Assembly: GCF_900129815.1 (NCBI RefSeq) | Contig: NZ_FQWX01000002.1 | Coordinates: forward strand, 62,001-126,000 | DNA: 64,000 bases | Origin: Asaccharospora irregularis DSM 2635 | Lineage (GTDB): Bacteria > Bacillota > Clostridia > Peptostreptococcales > Peptostreptococcaceae | Direction: 5' to 3' | In this document: piece after piece, positions 26,170-33,874 of the stretch | How positions within the stretch are numbered: the first letter of the stretch is position 1 | How the letters are laid out: the number at the start of each line of letters is the position of its first letter | Made by a program: the position numbers and the translations under genes | The notes under the pieces: generated by a model | What the model was told of the DNA's origin: nothing | The model's input: the letters and a program-made list of their open reading frames with translations, nothing else | Databases searched by the model: none

Positions 26170-27834
26170 ATGTCTAGAAAAAAAGAATCTACATCAAATA
26201 AAATAGGGAAAAGAGCATATAGTATGATGGTGATTTTTTTATCTATATATGCTTTTTTAACATATAGGTTAGTAGATATTCAAGTTTTAAAAAGCGATAA
26301 ATACAAACAAAATGTAGAAAATCAAAGTACGGAAAAAATAGCATTAAATAGCGGAAGAGGTATTATATACGATAGGGATAATAGGCCTCTGACAGATATC
26401 GATAAAAAACAAGTAATAGCAGTAAAAAAAGATAAACTTAGTAATGATAATAAAATATTGGACTTGATAAAAAGATCGACAAAAATGAATGAAAAGGAAA
26501 TATACAAAGTGGTTCAAAAGCAAATTTCGTCGCAAACAATAAAATTTGAAACAGATGCCATAGAACCGACTATAAAAAAAGAGCTAGAAGACAACGAAAT
26601 AATAGTAGAGGAAAAAACATTGAGATATTCTAAGGATGGAATGTTATCACATACAATAGGATATATAAATAGTTATGATGGTTGTGGAAAACTAGGTATA
26701 GAAAAAGGGATGGACGATATCTTAAAAAAGTCAAATGAAAAATATGTAAGTGTATTTAAGGCTGGACAGGCAGGTAATAGCCATGATTTAGATGTTTTAA
26801 AAGGTAGTATAAAAACGGTTAAATCAAGTGAAAATGATATACATCTGAGATTAACTATAGATCAGAAAATACAAAAAATAGTAGAAAAAATTTTAGATAA
26901 AGAAGAAAATCCAACGGCTGTGGTTATTTCGGACGTGGACACAGGAGAAATACTCTCTATATGCTCTAGACCAAATTTTGACCCAAACAATGTGTATAAA
27001 AGCTTAAGTGGAGAAAGAGGAGAGTTAGAAAATAGAGCAGTTAAATTTACATACCCTCCAGGTTCTGTATTTAAAATGGTGGTGTTATTTGCAGCCTTAG
27101 AAAATGGAGTGATTGATGAAAATTACACTTACAATTGCACAGGAAAAACAAAAATTGGAAATTCAGGTGAAGTGTTGAGATGTCACAAGGCCAATGGTCA
27201 TGGCGTGGAGAGTTTGGAAGATGCATTTTCTAATTCGTGTAATACAGCATTTTTAGATATAGCAATGAAAGTTGGAAAAGAGAAAATATTAGATTCAGCA
27301 AAAAAGCTGCACTTATATGAAAAGGTTAATTTGGGATTAGAGGAAGAAGGTTGTGAACAAGTTCCTAAAAAAATATCAATACGTAATCTAGCTATAGGTC
27401 AGGGAAGTGTGGAATTTACACCTCTACAAATAAATCAAATGACTCAGATAGTAGCTAACAACGGGACATATAAGCCGCTTAGATTGTATGATAGTCTAAT
27501 AGATAACAATAGAAGTATAGTTAAAACATTTAGAACAACAAAAAAAGAGGACTTAATATCACCTTACTCAATAACACAGATTAAGGAAATGATGAAGTCT
27601 GTTTCAAAAAATGGTACAGGAAGAGAACTAAATGATTTAGAGGGAGGTTGTGGTGTAAAAACTGGTACGGCCCAAAGTAGTTTAGATAATAAACCTATAA
27701 GTCATGGTTGGGTTACAGGTTTTTATCCAGAGGAATATCCAAAATATGCGATCACAGTTTTAGTCGAGGGAACAGTTGGAAATAGCAAGTCGGCGGTACC
27801 TATATTTAAAGAGATATGCAAAAGAATATATTAA
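26170..27834 (+). CDS. Class B penicillin-binding protein (transpeptidase)
   Basis: The 554-residue protein has a basic cytoplasmic tip, one membrane helix (about 17-36) and the PBP dimerisation domain (SGRGIIYDRDNRPLTDIDKK, about 61-80). Its transpeptidase domain contains SVFK (S299, K302), SCN (S356) and KTGT (K497), the three penicillin-binding motifs. No PASTA domain is present, unlike SpoVD. It should cross-link peptidoglycan with a SEDS partner encoded elsewhere. Its place directly before sigK in this group suggests, but does not prove, a sporulation link. The ribosome site lies within a hairpin. Confidence 0.93.
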   Translation: MSRKKESTSNKIGKRAYSMMVIFLSIYAFLTYRLVDIQVLKSDKYKQNVENQSTEKIALNSGRGIIYDRDNRPLTDIDKKQVIAVKKDKLSNDNKILDLIKRSTKMNEKEIYKVVQKQISSQTIKFETDAIEPTIKKELEDNEIIVEEKTLRYSKDGMLSHTIGYINSYDGCGKLGIEKGMDDILKKSNEKYVSVFKAGQAGNSHDLDVLKGSIKTVKSSENDIHLRLTIDQKIQKIVEKILDKEENPTAVVISDVDTGEILSICSRPNFDPNNVYKSLSGERGELENRAVKFTYPPGSVFKMVVLFAALENGVIDENYTYNCTGKTKIGNSGEVLRCHKANGHGVESLEDAFSNSCNTAFLDIAMKVGKEKILDSAKKLHLYEKVNLGLEEEGCEQVPKKISIRNLAIGQGSVEFTPLQINQMTQIVANNGTYKPLRLYDSLIDNNRSIVKTFRTTKKEDLISPYSITQIKEMMKSVSKNGTGRELNDLEGGCGVKTGTAQSSLDNKPISHGWVTGFYPEEYPKYAITVLVEGTVGNSKSAVPIFKEICKRIY

Positions 27835-27861
27835 AAATAAAATAGTAATATTTAAAGAGTA

Positions 27862-27891
27862 GTCAACTTAACGCACCCTAATTCATATAAT
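27862..27891 (+). promoter_or_regulatory. Putative sigma-E promoter of sigK
   Basis: GTCAACTT (27862-27869) and CATATAAT (27884-27891) are spaced by 14 nt and resemble the sigma-E consensus GKCATATT and CATACAMT. It lies 35 nt before the sigK start, consistent with mother-cell expression of sigK known in related species. Confidence 0.5.
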
Positions 27892-27925
27892 TTAAAATGA
27901 CATGTGAAAAAGAGGGGGTGGTCTG

Positions 27926-28576
27926 TTGACTGTTCTTAAATCATTCGAAAAACCATTAACCCCTGAAGAGGAGATTAAATATCTAACTGACTTTAAAGTA
28001 GAAAAAGATGAAGTGGCAAAAGAAATTTTAATACAAAGGAACATGAGATTAGTAGCTCATATAGCAAAAAAATACAACAATTCTAGTCAAGATCAAGATG
28101 ATCTTATATCTATAGGTACTATAGGTTTAATAAAGGCCATAGAAACTTATAATGTGGATAAAGGCACTAGATTGGCGACATACGCGTCTAGATGTATAGA
28201 AAATGAAATTTTAATGAATATAAGGGCTAATAAAAAGAACAGGGTTCAGGTATCTCTTCAAGATCCTATTGGTACTGATAAGGAAGGAAATGAGATTAGT
28301 TTAATCGATATACTGGGAACGGATATTGATTATATAATTGATCAGGTTGAGCTTAAGGTCCAAATTAGTAAACTTTATGAACAACTAGAGAAAACTCTGA
28401 CTGACAGGGAAAAAGAAATTGTTAAGCTAAGGTATGGTCTAACAACATCGGGTTATAAAACACAAAGGGAAATCGCTCAAAAACTAGATATATCTAGGTC
28501 CTATGTTTCTAGAATTGAAAAAAGAGCTCTAAAAAAACTAAAAAAAGAACTTAACTCAGAGAGAAGTCCTGTATAG
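27926..28576 (+). CDS. sigK: RNA polymerase sporulation sigma factor sigma-K, intact and without pro-sequence
   Basis: Sigma-K directs late mother-cell genes (coat, cortex maturation, lysis). The 216-residue protein has region 2 LIQRNMRLVAHIAKKYNN, DLISIGTIGLIKAIETYN and TRLATYASRCIENEILM (about 33-95), and region 4 LTDREKEIVKLRYGL and TQREIAQKLDISRSYVSRIEKRA (about 155-205). It begins MTVLKSFEKPLTPEEE, so the roughly 20-residue pro-peptide of Bacillus is absent, as described in C. difficile. Unlike C. difficile, no skin element interrupts it. The start is TTG 27926 behind GGGGGTGG. Confidence 0.95.
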   Translation: MTVLKSFEKPLTPEEEIKYLTDFKVEKDEVAKEILIQRNMRLVAHIAKKYNNSSQDQDDLISIGTIGLIKAIETYNVDKGTRLATYASRCIENEILMNIRANKKNRVQVSLQDPIGTDKEGNEISLIDILGTDIDYIIDQVELKVQISKLYEQLEKTLTDREKEIVKLRYGLTTSGYKTQREIAQKLDISRSYVSRIEKRALKKLKKELNSERSPV

Positions 28577-28585
28577 GACTTCTTT
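28562..28585 (+). terminator. Terminator overlapping the end of sigK
   Basis: AGAAGTCCT (28562-28570) pairs with AGGACTTCT (28575-28583), and T residues follow. The stem includes the sigK stop codon. Confidence 0.6.
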
Positions 28586-28610
28586 CTGCGTACAAGTTTT
28601 ATGTTAGGAA

Positions 28611-28638
28611 TTGACAATTTATTTTAATATAATATAAC
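28611..28638 (+). promoter_or_regulatory. Putative promoter of aroE
   Basis: Perfect TTGACA (28611-28616) is followed by TATAAC (28633-28638) after 16 nt. It is about 106 nt before the aroE start, in an otherwise gene-free gap. Confidence 0.55.
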
Positions 28639-28743
28639 ATAGGAATTAAAAGGTTTATAAATTGAACATAATATTTAAAATATTTAAATTAATAGGTATA
28701 AATTTATTGATATATGATAATAAAATTAGAGGGGGTAATTAGT

Positions 28744-29610
28744 GTGAATATAGATGGAAAAACTAAATTAATATGTCTTTTAGGGCACCCGGTAAGCCAT
28801 AGTTTCTCTCCAAGCATACATAACTACTTAATTAGCAGATACAAAAGAAATAATGTATATGTGTGTTTTGATGTAAAGCCAGAAAAACTAGGAGAGGTTG
28901 TATCTAATGTTAAAACACTAAAAATGCAAGGGTGCAATGTTACGATACCACACAAAGTAGATGTCATGAAATATCTAGATGAAATAGATGAAAAAGCAAA
29001 GATAATAGGAGCAGTAAATACTATAAAAAATGAAGGAGGCGTTTTAAAAGGATATAATACAGATGGTATAGGTTTTGTAAAGTCAGTACTAGACAAGGGT
29101 TATACGTTAAAAGATAAGAAGGTAATGATATTAGGAGCTGGAGGGGCATGCAGAAGTATAGCTATTGAAATGGCTTCAAACAATATATCTTCTTTACAAA
29201 TCAGAAATAGAAGTAAAAGTAAAGCCGAGGATATAATCAAGACAGTAAAAAAACATTTCAATATAAGTGCATCTTATTCCATAGATGAAATTACTAAGGA
29301 AGATTTAAAAGATATAGACATACTTATAAATACAACCCCAATAGGTATGGAAACAGATGAATGTCCGATTGATGATAGCATAAATCCAAATCCTGATTTA
29401 CTGGTTTGTGATATAGTCTATAAGCCACATGAAACAAGGTTTATAAGATGGGCTAAGGATAATAATCTAGATGTTGTATATGGTATTAATATGCTTATAA
29501 ATCAAGGGTTACATGCGTTTTACATATGGACTGGAATAAAAGCTGATAATGGTGATGTAGAGTACATAAAAAGTTTATACGAGAGTTTATACGAGAAGAG
29601 TATAAAGTAA
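28744..29610 (+). CDS. aroE: Shikimate dehydrogenase
   Basis: AroE reduces 3-dehydroshikimate to shikimate with NADPH for aromatic amino acid synthesis. The protein shows LLGHPVSHSFSPSIHN (about 10-25, shikimate-binding Ser pair), GCNVTIPHKVDVMKYLDE (catalytic Lys, about 64-81), GAVNTIKNEGG and GYNTDGIGFV, the Rossmann motif MILGAGGACRSIAIEM (about 127-142) and INTTPIGM. GTG 28744 behind AGAGGGGG gives 288 residues; the ATG at 28714 precedes that ribosome site. It is followed by pilin-like genes, not by other aro genes. Confidence 0.95.
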   Translation: MNIDGKTKLICLLGHPVSHSFSPSIHNYLISRYKRNNVYVCFDVKPEKLGEVVSNVKTLKMQGCNVTIPHKVDVMKYLDEIDEKAKIIGAVNTIKNEGGVLKGYNTDGIGFVKSVLDKGYTLKDKKVMILGAGGACRSIAIEMASNNISSLQIRNRSKSKAEDIIKTVKKHFNISASYSIDEITKEDLKDIDILINTTPIGMETDECPIDDSINPNPDLLVCDIVYKPHETRFIRWAKDNNLDVVYGINMLINQGLHAFYIWTGIKADNGDVEYIKSLYESLYEKSIK

Positions 29611-29679
29611 TAAAACAAGTAAATAAGCAATCAATCTAATTGTTTAGGTTAAATTTTATTGTGTGAAAGGAAATTGATA

Positions 29680-30063
29680 TTGAAAGGTAGAAGTAGAAAG
29701 AGTGAGTTTATACAAAATGGATTTATTTCTATTGAATGTATAGTTAGCCTATCTATTATATGCGTAATATCTTATTTAATATCGACTACTTTGAATAATA
29801 GCTACAATCTTATAAATAAGAACGGTAAAAATATAGAAATGCTAAGCATAGCAAAAAAGTACTTAGAAGATGAAAAATACAACGTACAAAATGACAATGA
29901 GCAAATTGAAGATAGTGTTTATGATAAAGTAAGTTTAGATGGTTATACTATAGAAACTAAATTAGACAAGGATAAAGATCATTATGAGTGTTATAGGGTT
30001 AGTGTAAGTGTAGAAGATAATAAGAAGAAGGTGGAACTTAGTAGTTATGTCACGAAAAAATAG
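29680..30063 (+). CDS. Prepilin-like protein with type IV N-terminus (first of four)
   Basis: The protein has a basic leader (GRSRKSEFIQNG) followed by a cleavage-type sequence G/FISIECIVSLSIICVISYL, with Glu at +5 and a hydrophobic helix: the class III signal of type IV pilins and pseudopilins. The mature part (about 110 residues) is polar and short. I place the start at TTG 29680 because GAAAGG lies 8-10 nt upstream; TTG 29659 is the other option. It heads four small genes with class III or similar N-termini, overlapping each other, between aroE and efp. Confidence 0.65.
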   Translation: MKGRSRKSEFIQNGFISIECIVSLSIICVISYLISTTLNNSYNLINKNGKNIEMLSIAKKYLEDEKYNVQNDNEQIEDSVYDKVSLDGYTIETKLDKDKDHYECYRVSVSVEDNKKKVELSSYVTKK

Positions 30064-30640
30064 AGGATCTATACTTATAACCACATTAATGATACTTTCT
30101 ATAATAGCAGTCATATGTGTAAGTTGTTTAGGGCTGGCATATAGCAATGGAAATGTGTTTTGCCTAGAGTACAAATATAGAGTATTGAAAGAAAACTCTC
30201 TAAGTGGAGTAGAGATTACTAGGAGTAATATATTATCAGAAGTAAAAAATGCATTATTAAAGTGTAAAAATAAAGAAGAGTTTTCGAGTTATTTCTTAGG
30301 AAATAACCAAAAAACCTTTTGTGATAGAATAACAAATTTAAATAAAAGTGAACTCTCTAATGTCAATGTTAGGGTAGATAAGAACAATATATATGAAGAA
30401 GATGGTTCTTTGAATTTTCAAGTTATAAGTGATGCAAAGGATAATAATTATTCTAGAAAAGTCAAAGTAAGTGTAAAAATTATAAATCCATTTAAACAAC
30501 CATCAATAGAAGAAGATAATATAAGTAACGAAGAAAGTAATTTAAATAGTGAAGAAATCAATATAAGCAATAAAGAAAATAACAGCCAGCAATTAAATGA
30601 AAAAGATCTTGTTATTATAGAAAACTATAGGGAGATGTAA
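30047..30640 (+). CDS. PilX/GspK-like pilus assembly protein (second of four)
   Basis: The 197-residue protein begins MSRKNRGSILITTLMILSII, a pilin-like helix with GS in place of the usual GF and no +5 Glu, as in PilX and other minor pilins. The rest is polar, and the C-terminal third is rich in Asn, Glu and Ser (EEDNISNEESNLNSEEI region), so low complexity. ATG 30047 overlaps the previous gene by 17 nt, indicating translational coupling. Function in a type IV pilus or DNA-uptake pseudopilus is inferred from context only. Confidence 0.6.
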   Translation: MSRKNRGSILITTLMILSIIAVICVSCLGLAYSNGNVFCLEYKYRVLKENSLSGVEITRSNILSEVKNALLKCKNKEEFSSYFLGNNQKTFCDRITNLNKSELSNVNVRVDKNNIYEEDGSLNFQVISDAKDNNYSRKVKVSVKIINPFKQPSIEEDNISNEESNLNSEEINISNKENNSQQLNEKDLVIIENYREM

Positions 30641-30642
30641 TT

Positions 30643-31079
30643 ATGAAAAGTGAAGGAATGTGACTATAATAGAATTATTAGTAGGAATGAGTCTGATTTT
30701 AATAATAGCAACTCTTAGTTTTCCTAGACAGAGCATTGAAAAGTATGAGATAAGTTTGTTTACAAAACAGCTTTGTTCTGATATGAGGTATATCAGGAGA
30801 GCGAATATGCTAAGTGATTGCAACACATGTATAGTTTTTATACAGGAGAATGGAAAAAATGGCTATATGCTAAGAGAAAAAGGAGAATCTATAAAGAAAG
30901 TTTTTCTTCCTAAGCAGGTGAATTTAGAGTACTATACACCTAAAGTACTATTTAAAGTAGATGGACTTCCTGCTACACCAGGAGGTACAATAAAGATATA
31001 CAATAACAAATTTAAGAAAGATATAACTGTAGTGCCTACAAGTGGAAGAATACTCTTGAAAGAAGGAAAATATGAATAA
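30643..31079 (+). CDS. GspH-like pseudopilin with a frameshift in the leader (third of four)
   Basis: ATG 30643 has AGGGAG at 8 nt and reads MKSEGM, then TGA. The long reading frame begins at GTG 30660 (VTIIELLVGMSLIL) and has no usable ribosome site. Removing one TG from the TGTG at 30659-30662 would join them as MKSEG/MTIIELLVGM, a perfect class III prepilin signal with Glu at +5. So this is probably a two-base duplication or a sequencing error. The body resembles GspH/FimT: hydrophobic helix, RYIRRANMLSDCN, then GTIKIYNNKFKKDITVVPTSGRI near the end. The gene end overlaps the next by 8 nt. Confidence 0.65.
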
Positions 31080-31590
31080 TCAAAAAGGGTATTTGTTACT
31101 GGAAAGTGTAGTATCTTTATTGGTTATTTCAATACTGATATTACTTATGTACTCTCTGCTTGTGTTTAGTATTAATTTAAAAGAAACAGCAGAGGATAGA
31201 GTTGAATTGCAACAACAGGCAATAGAGGTATCTAAGAAGATAGAGGATATCATTGAAAACTCAGTAAAGATAGAAAATATAGGCTGTAATAGCGGAGAAT
31301 TTTCAAGCGTCAAGTCTATTAAGTGCAAGTATATATATAGAGGAGATGTGAAATTTAAAGAGGGAACAAAGGAAATTATATTAAAAGACTCTAGGAGTAA
31401 ATTATTTATAAATTCATTTAGTCCGACAACAGGTGAAATGGGAGAATATGAAATAGGTGATTATGTAGACGAAATGAGGGTAGCTATTAGTAATAACGGA
31501 GCTTGTGCTAACGTTATTTTAAAGTTATCAAAGAATAAACAAAAATATGAGACTAGACTTACTATCTATTTAAAAAGCCTTCATGCATAA
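31072..31590 (+). CDS. Prepilin-like protein, ComGF/GspJ type (fourth of four)
   Basis: MNNQKG/YLLLESVVSLLVISILI is a class III leader with Gly before the cut and Glu at +5, followed by a hydrophobic helix (about 7-30). The mature 166 residues are mostly beta, with RVELQQQAIEVSKKIEDIIEN early and IKCKYIYRGDVKFKEGTKEIILKD later. Resemblance to ComGF or GspJ minor pilins is loose. It starts inside the end of the previous gene, supporting one operon. No prepilin peptidase, ATPase or platform protein is in the window. Confidence 0.65.
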   Translation: MNNQKGYLLLESVVSLLVISILILLMYSLLVFSINLKETAEDRVELQQQAIEVSKKIEDIIENSVKIENIGCNSGEFSSVKSIKCKYIYRGDVKFKEGTKEIILKDSRSKLFINSFSPTTGEMGEYEIGDYVDEMRVAISNNGACANVILKLSKNKQKYETRLTIYLKSLHA

Positions 31591-31863
31591 AAAATAAAAA
31601 TATATTTTAGTATATATTATCCAATAAAAAATGTATAATAAGTAGAGGGTCAAATACTTGTTTGTAATAGATAAGTTATGCTATTATTATAGTAGCAAAA
31701 TTTGTAATCCGTGATCGTAGTTTATATAATGTATTTGTATAACTTATGTAATGTTACGAGTTAATATAGTTTAACAAGATTGCAATAATATATCCTTGAA
31801 GGATTCGGTAATAATAAAGTTATTGCCAAAACGAGAAATTTATTTTTTAATGGAGGGACAAAT
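31591..31863 (+). promoter_or_regulatory. Gene-free leader region upstream of efp with two hairpins
   Basis: The 273-nt gap is A/T-rich. Two stems are visible: ATCCT/AGGAT near 31792-31804, and GGTAATAA/TTATTGCC near 31807-31828. They lie 35-70 nt before the efp start. I see no known riboswitch consensus and no convincing -35/-10 pair. Confidence 0.3.
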
Positions 31864-32421
31864 ATGGTATCAGCAAGTGATTTTAGAAAAGGTGTTACAT
31901 TTGAAAAAGAAGGTCAACCATGCTTAATAGTTGATTTCCAACATGTTAAGCCAGGAAAAGGGGCTGCTTTTGTTAGAACTAAATACAAAAATTTAAAAAC
32001 AGGAGCAATAAGAGAAGAAGCTTTCAATCCAAGTGATAAATTCCCTAAAGCGCATATAGAAACTAGACAAATGCAATATCTATACAATGATGGTGAGTTA
32101 TATTACTTTATGGACGAAGAAACTTATGATCAAATACCATTAAACTATGACCAAGTTGAGGACGCTATAAAGTTCTTAAAAGAAAATGAAGTTGCTACAA
32201 TAAGATTTTATCAAGGACAAGCTTTCCAAGTTGAAGCTCCTAACTTTGCAGAATTAGAAGTTGTAGAAACAGAACCAGGAATAAAAGGAGATACAGCAAG
32301 TAATGTTACTAAAGCAGCTACAGTAGAAACAGGTGCAGTAGTACAGGTTCCTTTATTTATAAATACTGGAGATAAAGTTAAGATAGATACGAGAACTGGA
32401 GAATATTTATCAAGAGTTTAA
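31864..32421 (+). CDS. efp: Translation elongation factor P
   Basis: EF-P rescues ribosomes stalled at proline runs. The 185-residue protein has the KOW-like domain I ([20 protein letters not shown]), with the modification loop [15 protein letters not shown] (about 29-43, conserved Lys at the tip), followed by two OB domains. [21 protein letters not shown] and [20 protein letters not shown] are the family signature at the C-terminus. TGGAGGGAC precedes the ATG. Expected length and no oddities. Terminator follows. Confidence 0.97.
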   Translation: MVSASDFRKGVTFEKEGQPCLIVDFQHVKPGKGAAFVRTKYKNLKTGAIREEAFNPSDKFPKAHIETRQMQYLYNDGELYYFMDEETYDQIPLNYDQVEDAIKFLKENEVATIRFYQGQAFQVEAPNFAELEVVETEPGIKGDTASNVTKAATVETGAVVQVPLFINTGDKVKIDTRTGEYLSRV

Positions 32422-32438
32422 GAAATTTATATGTATAT

Positions 32439-32479
32439 AAAAGCTTATATGTCTCAATAATATAGATATATGGGCTTTT
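32439..32479 (+). terminator. Terminator after efp
   Basis: A 12-bp stem with two G-U pairs (AAAAGCTTATAT with ATATGGGCTTTT, 32439-32450 and 32468-32479) has a T-rich 3' end. Confidence 0.65.
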
Positions 32480-32512
32480 AATTTATATAAACAAAGAAAG
32501 AGAGGGGTATCT

Positions 32513-32938
32513 ATGAAATACTTATATGAAGAAGTTGCATACCTAAAAGGTCTAGCAGAAGGATTAGAAATAAGCAATGAAAGTAAAGAAGGAAAGATAA
32601 TACATAAAATAGTATCAACATTAGAAACATTTGCTGATGCTATAGTGGACCTATCAGAGGAGCAAGAAGATCTTATAGAATATGTAGAGTCTATAGACGA
32701 AGACTTAGCAGATGTAGAGGATGATATCTACGAAGATGAAGATGAAGAAGATGACGACGATGAGTTTAGTTATATAGAAATGGAATGCCCAAATTGTGGA
32801 GACTTGGTAGAGATAGATGAAGATTTATTATATGATGACGAAGTGGATGTTGTTTGCCCTAATTGTCAAGCTATAATATTATCATCTGAGGATGAAGAAG
32901 GATGTATATGTTCTGATTGTGATTGTGATCATGAATAA
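32513..32938 (+). CDS. CD1247-type protein with acidic linker and zinc-ribbon-like C-terminus
   Basis: The 141-residue protein has a helical N-terminal domain (EVAYLKGLAEGLEISNESKE, about 6-25) that matches what I know as the CD1247 N-terminal domain. A very acidic Asp/Glu linker follows (about 70-90). Two CxxC pairs (MECPNCGDL and VVCPNCQAI) probably bind zinc, and a Cys-rich tail reads GCICSDCDCDHE. Function is unknown. The acidic linker and zinc ribbon suggest a regulatory or RNA polymerase-associated protein, which is speculation. Own terminator, so monocistronic. Confidence 0.8.
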   Translation: MKYLYEEVAYLKGLAEGLEISNESKEGKIIHKIVSTLETFADAIVDLSEEQEDLIEYVESIDEDLADVEDDIYEDEDEEDDDDEFSYIEMECPNCGDLVEIDEDLLYDDEVDVVCPNCQAIILSSEDEEGCICSDCDCDHE

Positions 32939-32953
32939 TAACTAAATAAAAAC

Positions 32954-32994
32954 AAAAAACTACCTATAAGCCTTAGTCTTGTAGGTAGTTTTTT
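32954..32994 (+). terminator. Rho-independent terminator after the CD1247-type gene
   Basis: AAAAAACTACCTA (32954-32966) pairs with TAGGTAGTTTTTT (32982-32994). The A-run and T-run on either side would make it bidirectional. Beyond it, 32995-33136 is A/T-rich with only a TATAAT at 33102-33107 as a promoter hint. Confidence 0.8.
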
Positions 32995-33136
32995 GTTTAT
33001 TATATTAAGAATTAGTTGAAATTTTGAGTATATAAATAATAAAATTTTAAATTATATAAATATAATTTTAGTTTTGCAATACTTATAGAAAAATAGTACA
33101 CTATAATCTAGAGATAATTAACTCGGAGGTAAGATT

Positions 33137-33874
33137 ATGAAGATAAATAAAAACATATTGGCTAATATAGAAAAGTTTGAGGAAATAATAGACTATAAAT
33201 TTGAAAATAAAGAATATATACTAGAGGCTCTCACTCATAGTTCATATTCTAATGAAAATAGAAAGTATAACTTTAATGAGCGTTTAGAATTCCTAGGAGA
33301 TTCTGTTTTAGGGATTATAATAAGTGACTATTTATTTAACGCAGAAAAGAAATTACCAGAAGGTGAACTTACAAAGTTAAGAGCAAATATAGTATGTGAA
33401 GAATCTCTGAGTGATGTTGCAAAAGAAATCCAATTAGGCAATTATATGTTATTGGGAAAAGGTGAAGAGTCCACAGGTGGAAGAAAAAGAATATCTATAC
33501 TAGCAGATGCTTTTGAAGCTGTTATAGCCGCTATATATTTAGATGGTGGAATAGAAAATGCTAGAAAGTTTATATTGAAGTATATGGAAAAAATAATTTG
33601 TGATTCAAGAAGAGGAAAAATATTTAGAGATTATAAAACTCACCTTCAAGAAGTTCTCCAAGAAAAAGGTGAAAATAGTATAAACATATGGTATAAGTTA
33701 GTAGAAGAAAAAGGACCAGACCATAATAAAATATTTATAATGCAAGTTGGTATGAATGAAGATATTTTAGGTGTAGGCGAGGGTAAAAGTAAAAAAGAAG
33801 CAGAACAATTAGCAGCTAGAATTGCATTAAGCAACATACTAGGAGATAACTTAAGGGAAGATGATATAATATGA
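33137..33874 (+). CDS. rnc: Ribonuclease III
   Basis: RNase III cuts double-stranded RNA in rRNA and mRNA processing. The 245-residue protein has the catalytic signature ERLEFLGDSVLGIIIS (about 50-65), EGELTKLRANIV near 75, ILADAFEAVIAAIYLDGG near 120 (second acidic site), and a C-terminal dsRNA-binding domain (KTHLQEVLQEKGENSINIWY to KSKKEAEQLAARIAL). CTCGGAGGT precedes the ATG. It overlaps the next gene by 4 nt (ATGA) and is close to smc, as in Bacillus. Confidence 0.96.
   Translation: MKINKNILANIEKFEEIIDYKFENKEYILEALTHSSYSNENRKYNFNERLEFLGDSVLGIIISDYLFNAEKKLPEGELTKLRANIVCEESLSDVAKEIQLGNYMLLGKGEESTGGRKRISILADAFEAVIAAIYLDGGIENARKFILKYMEKIICDSRRGKIFRDYKTHLQEVLQEKGENSINIWYKLVEEKGPDHNKIFIMQVGMNEDILGVGEGKSKKEAEQLAARIALSNILGDNLREDDII

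Noticed and set aside
27835-28576. Search for a skin element in or near sigK
   Set aside because: sigK is continuous, with no recombinase gene or att-like repeat around it.
31591-31863. c-di-GMP or purine riboswitch before efp
   Set aside because: None of the conserved cores of these riboswitches is present.
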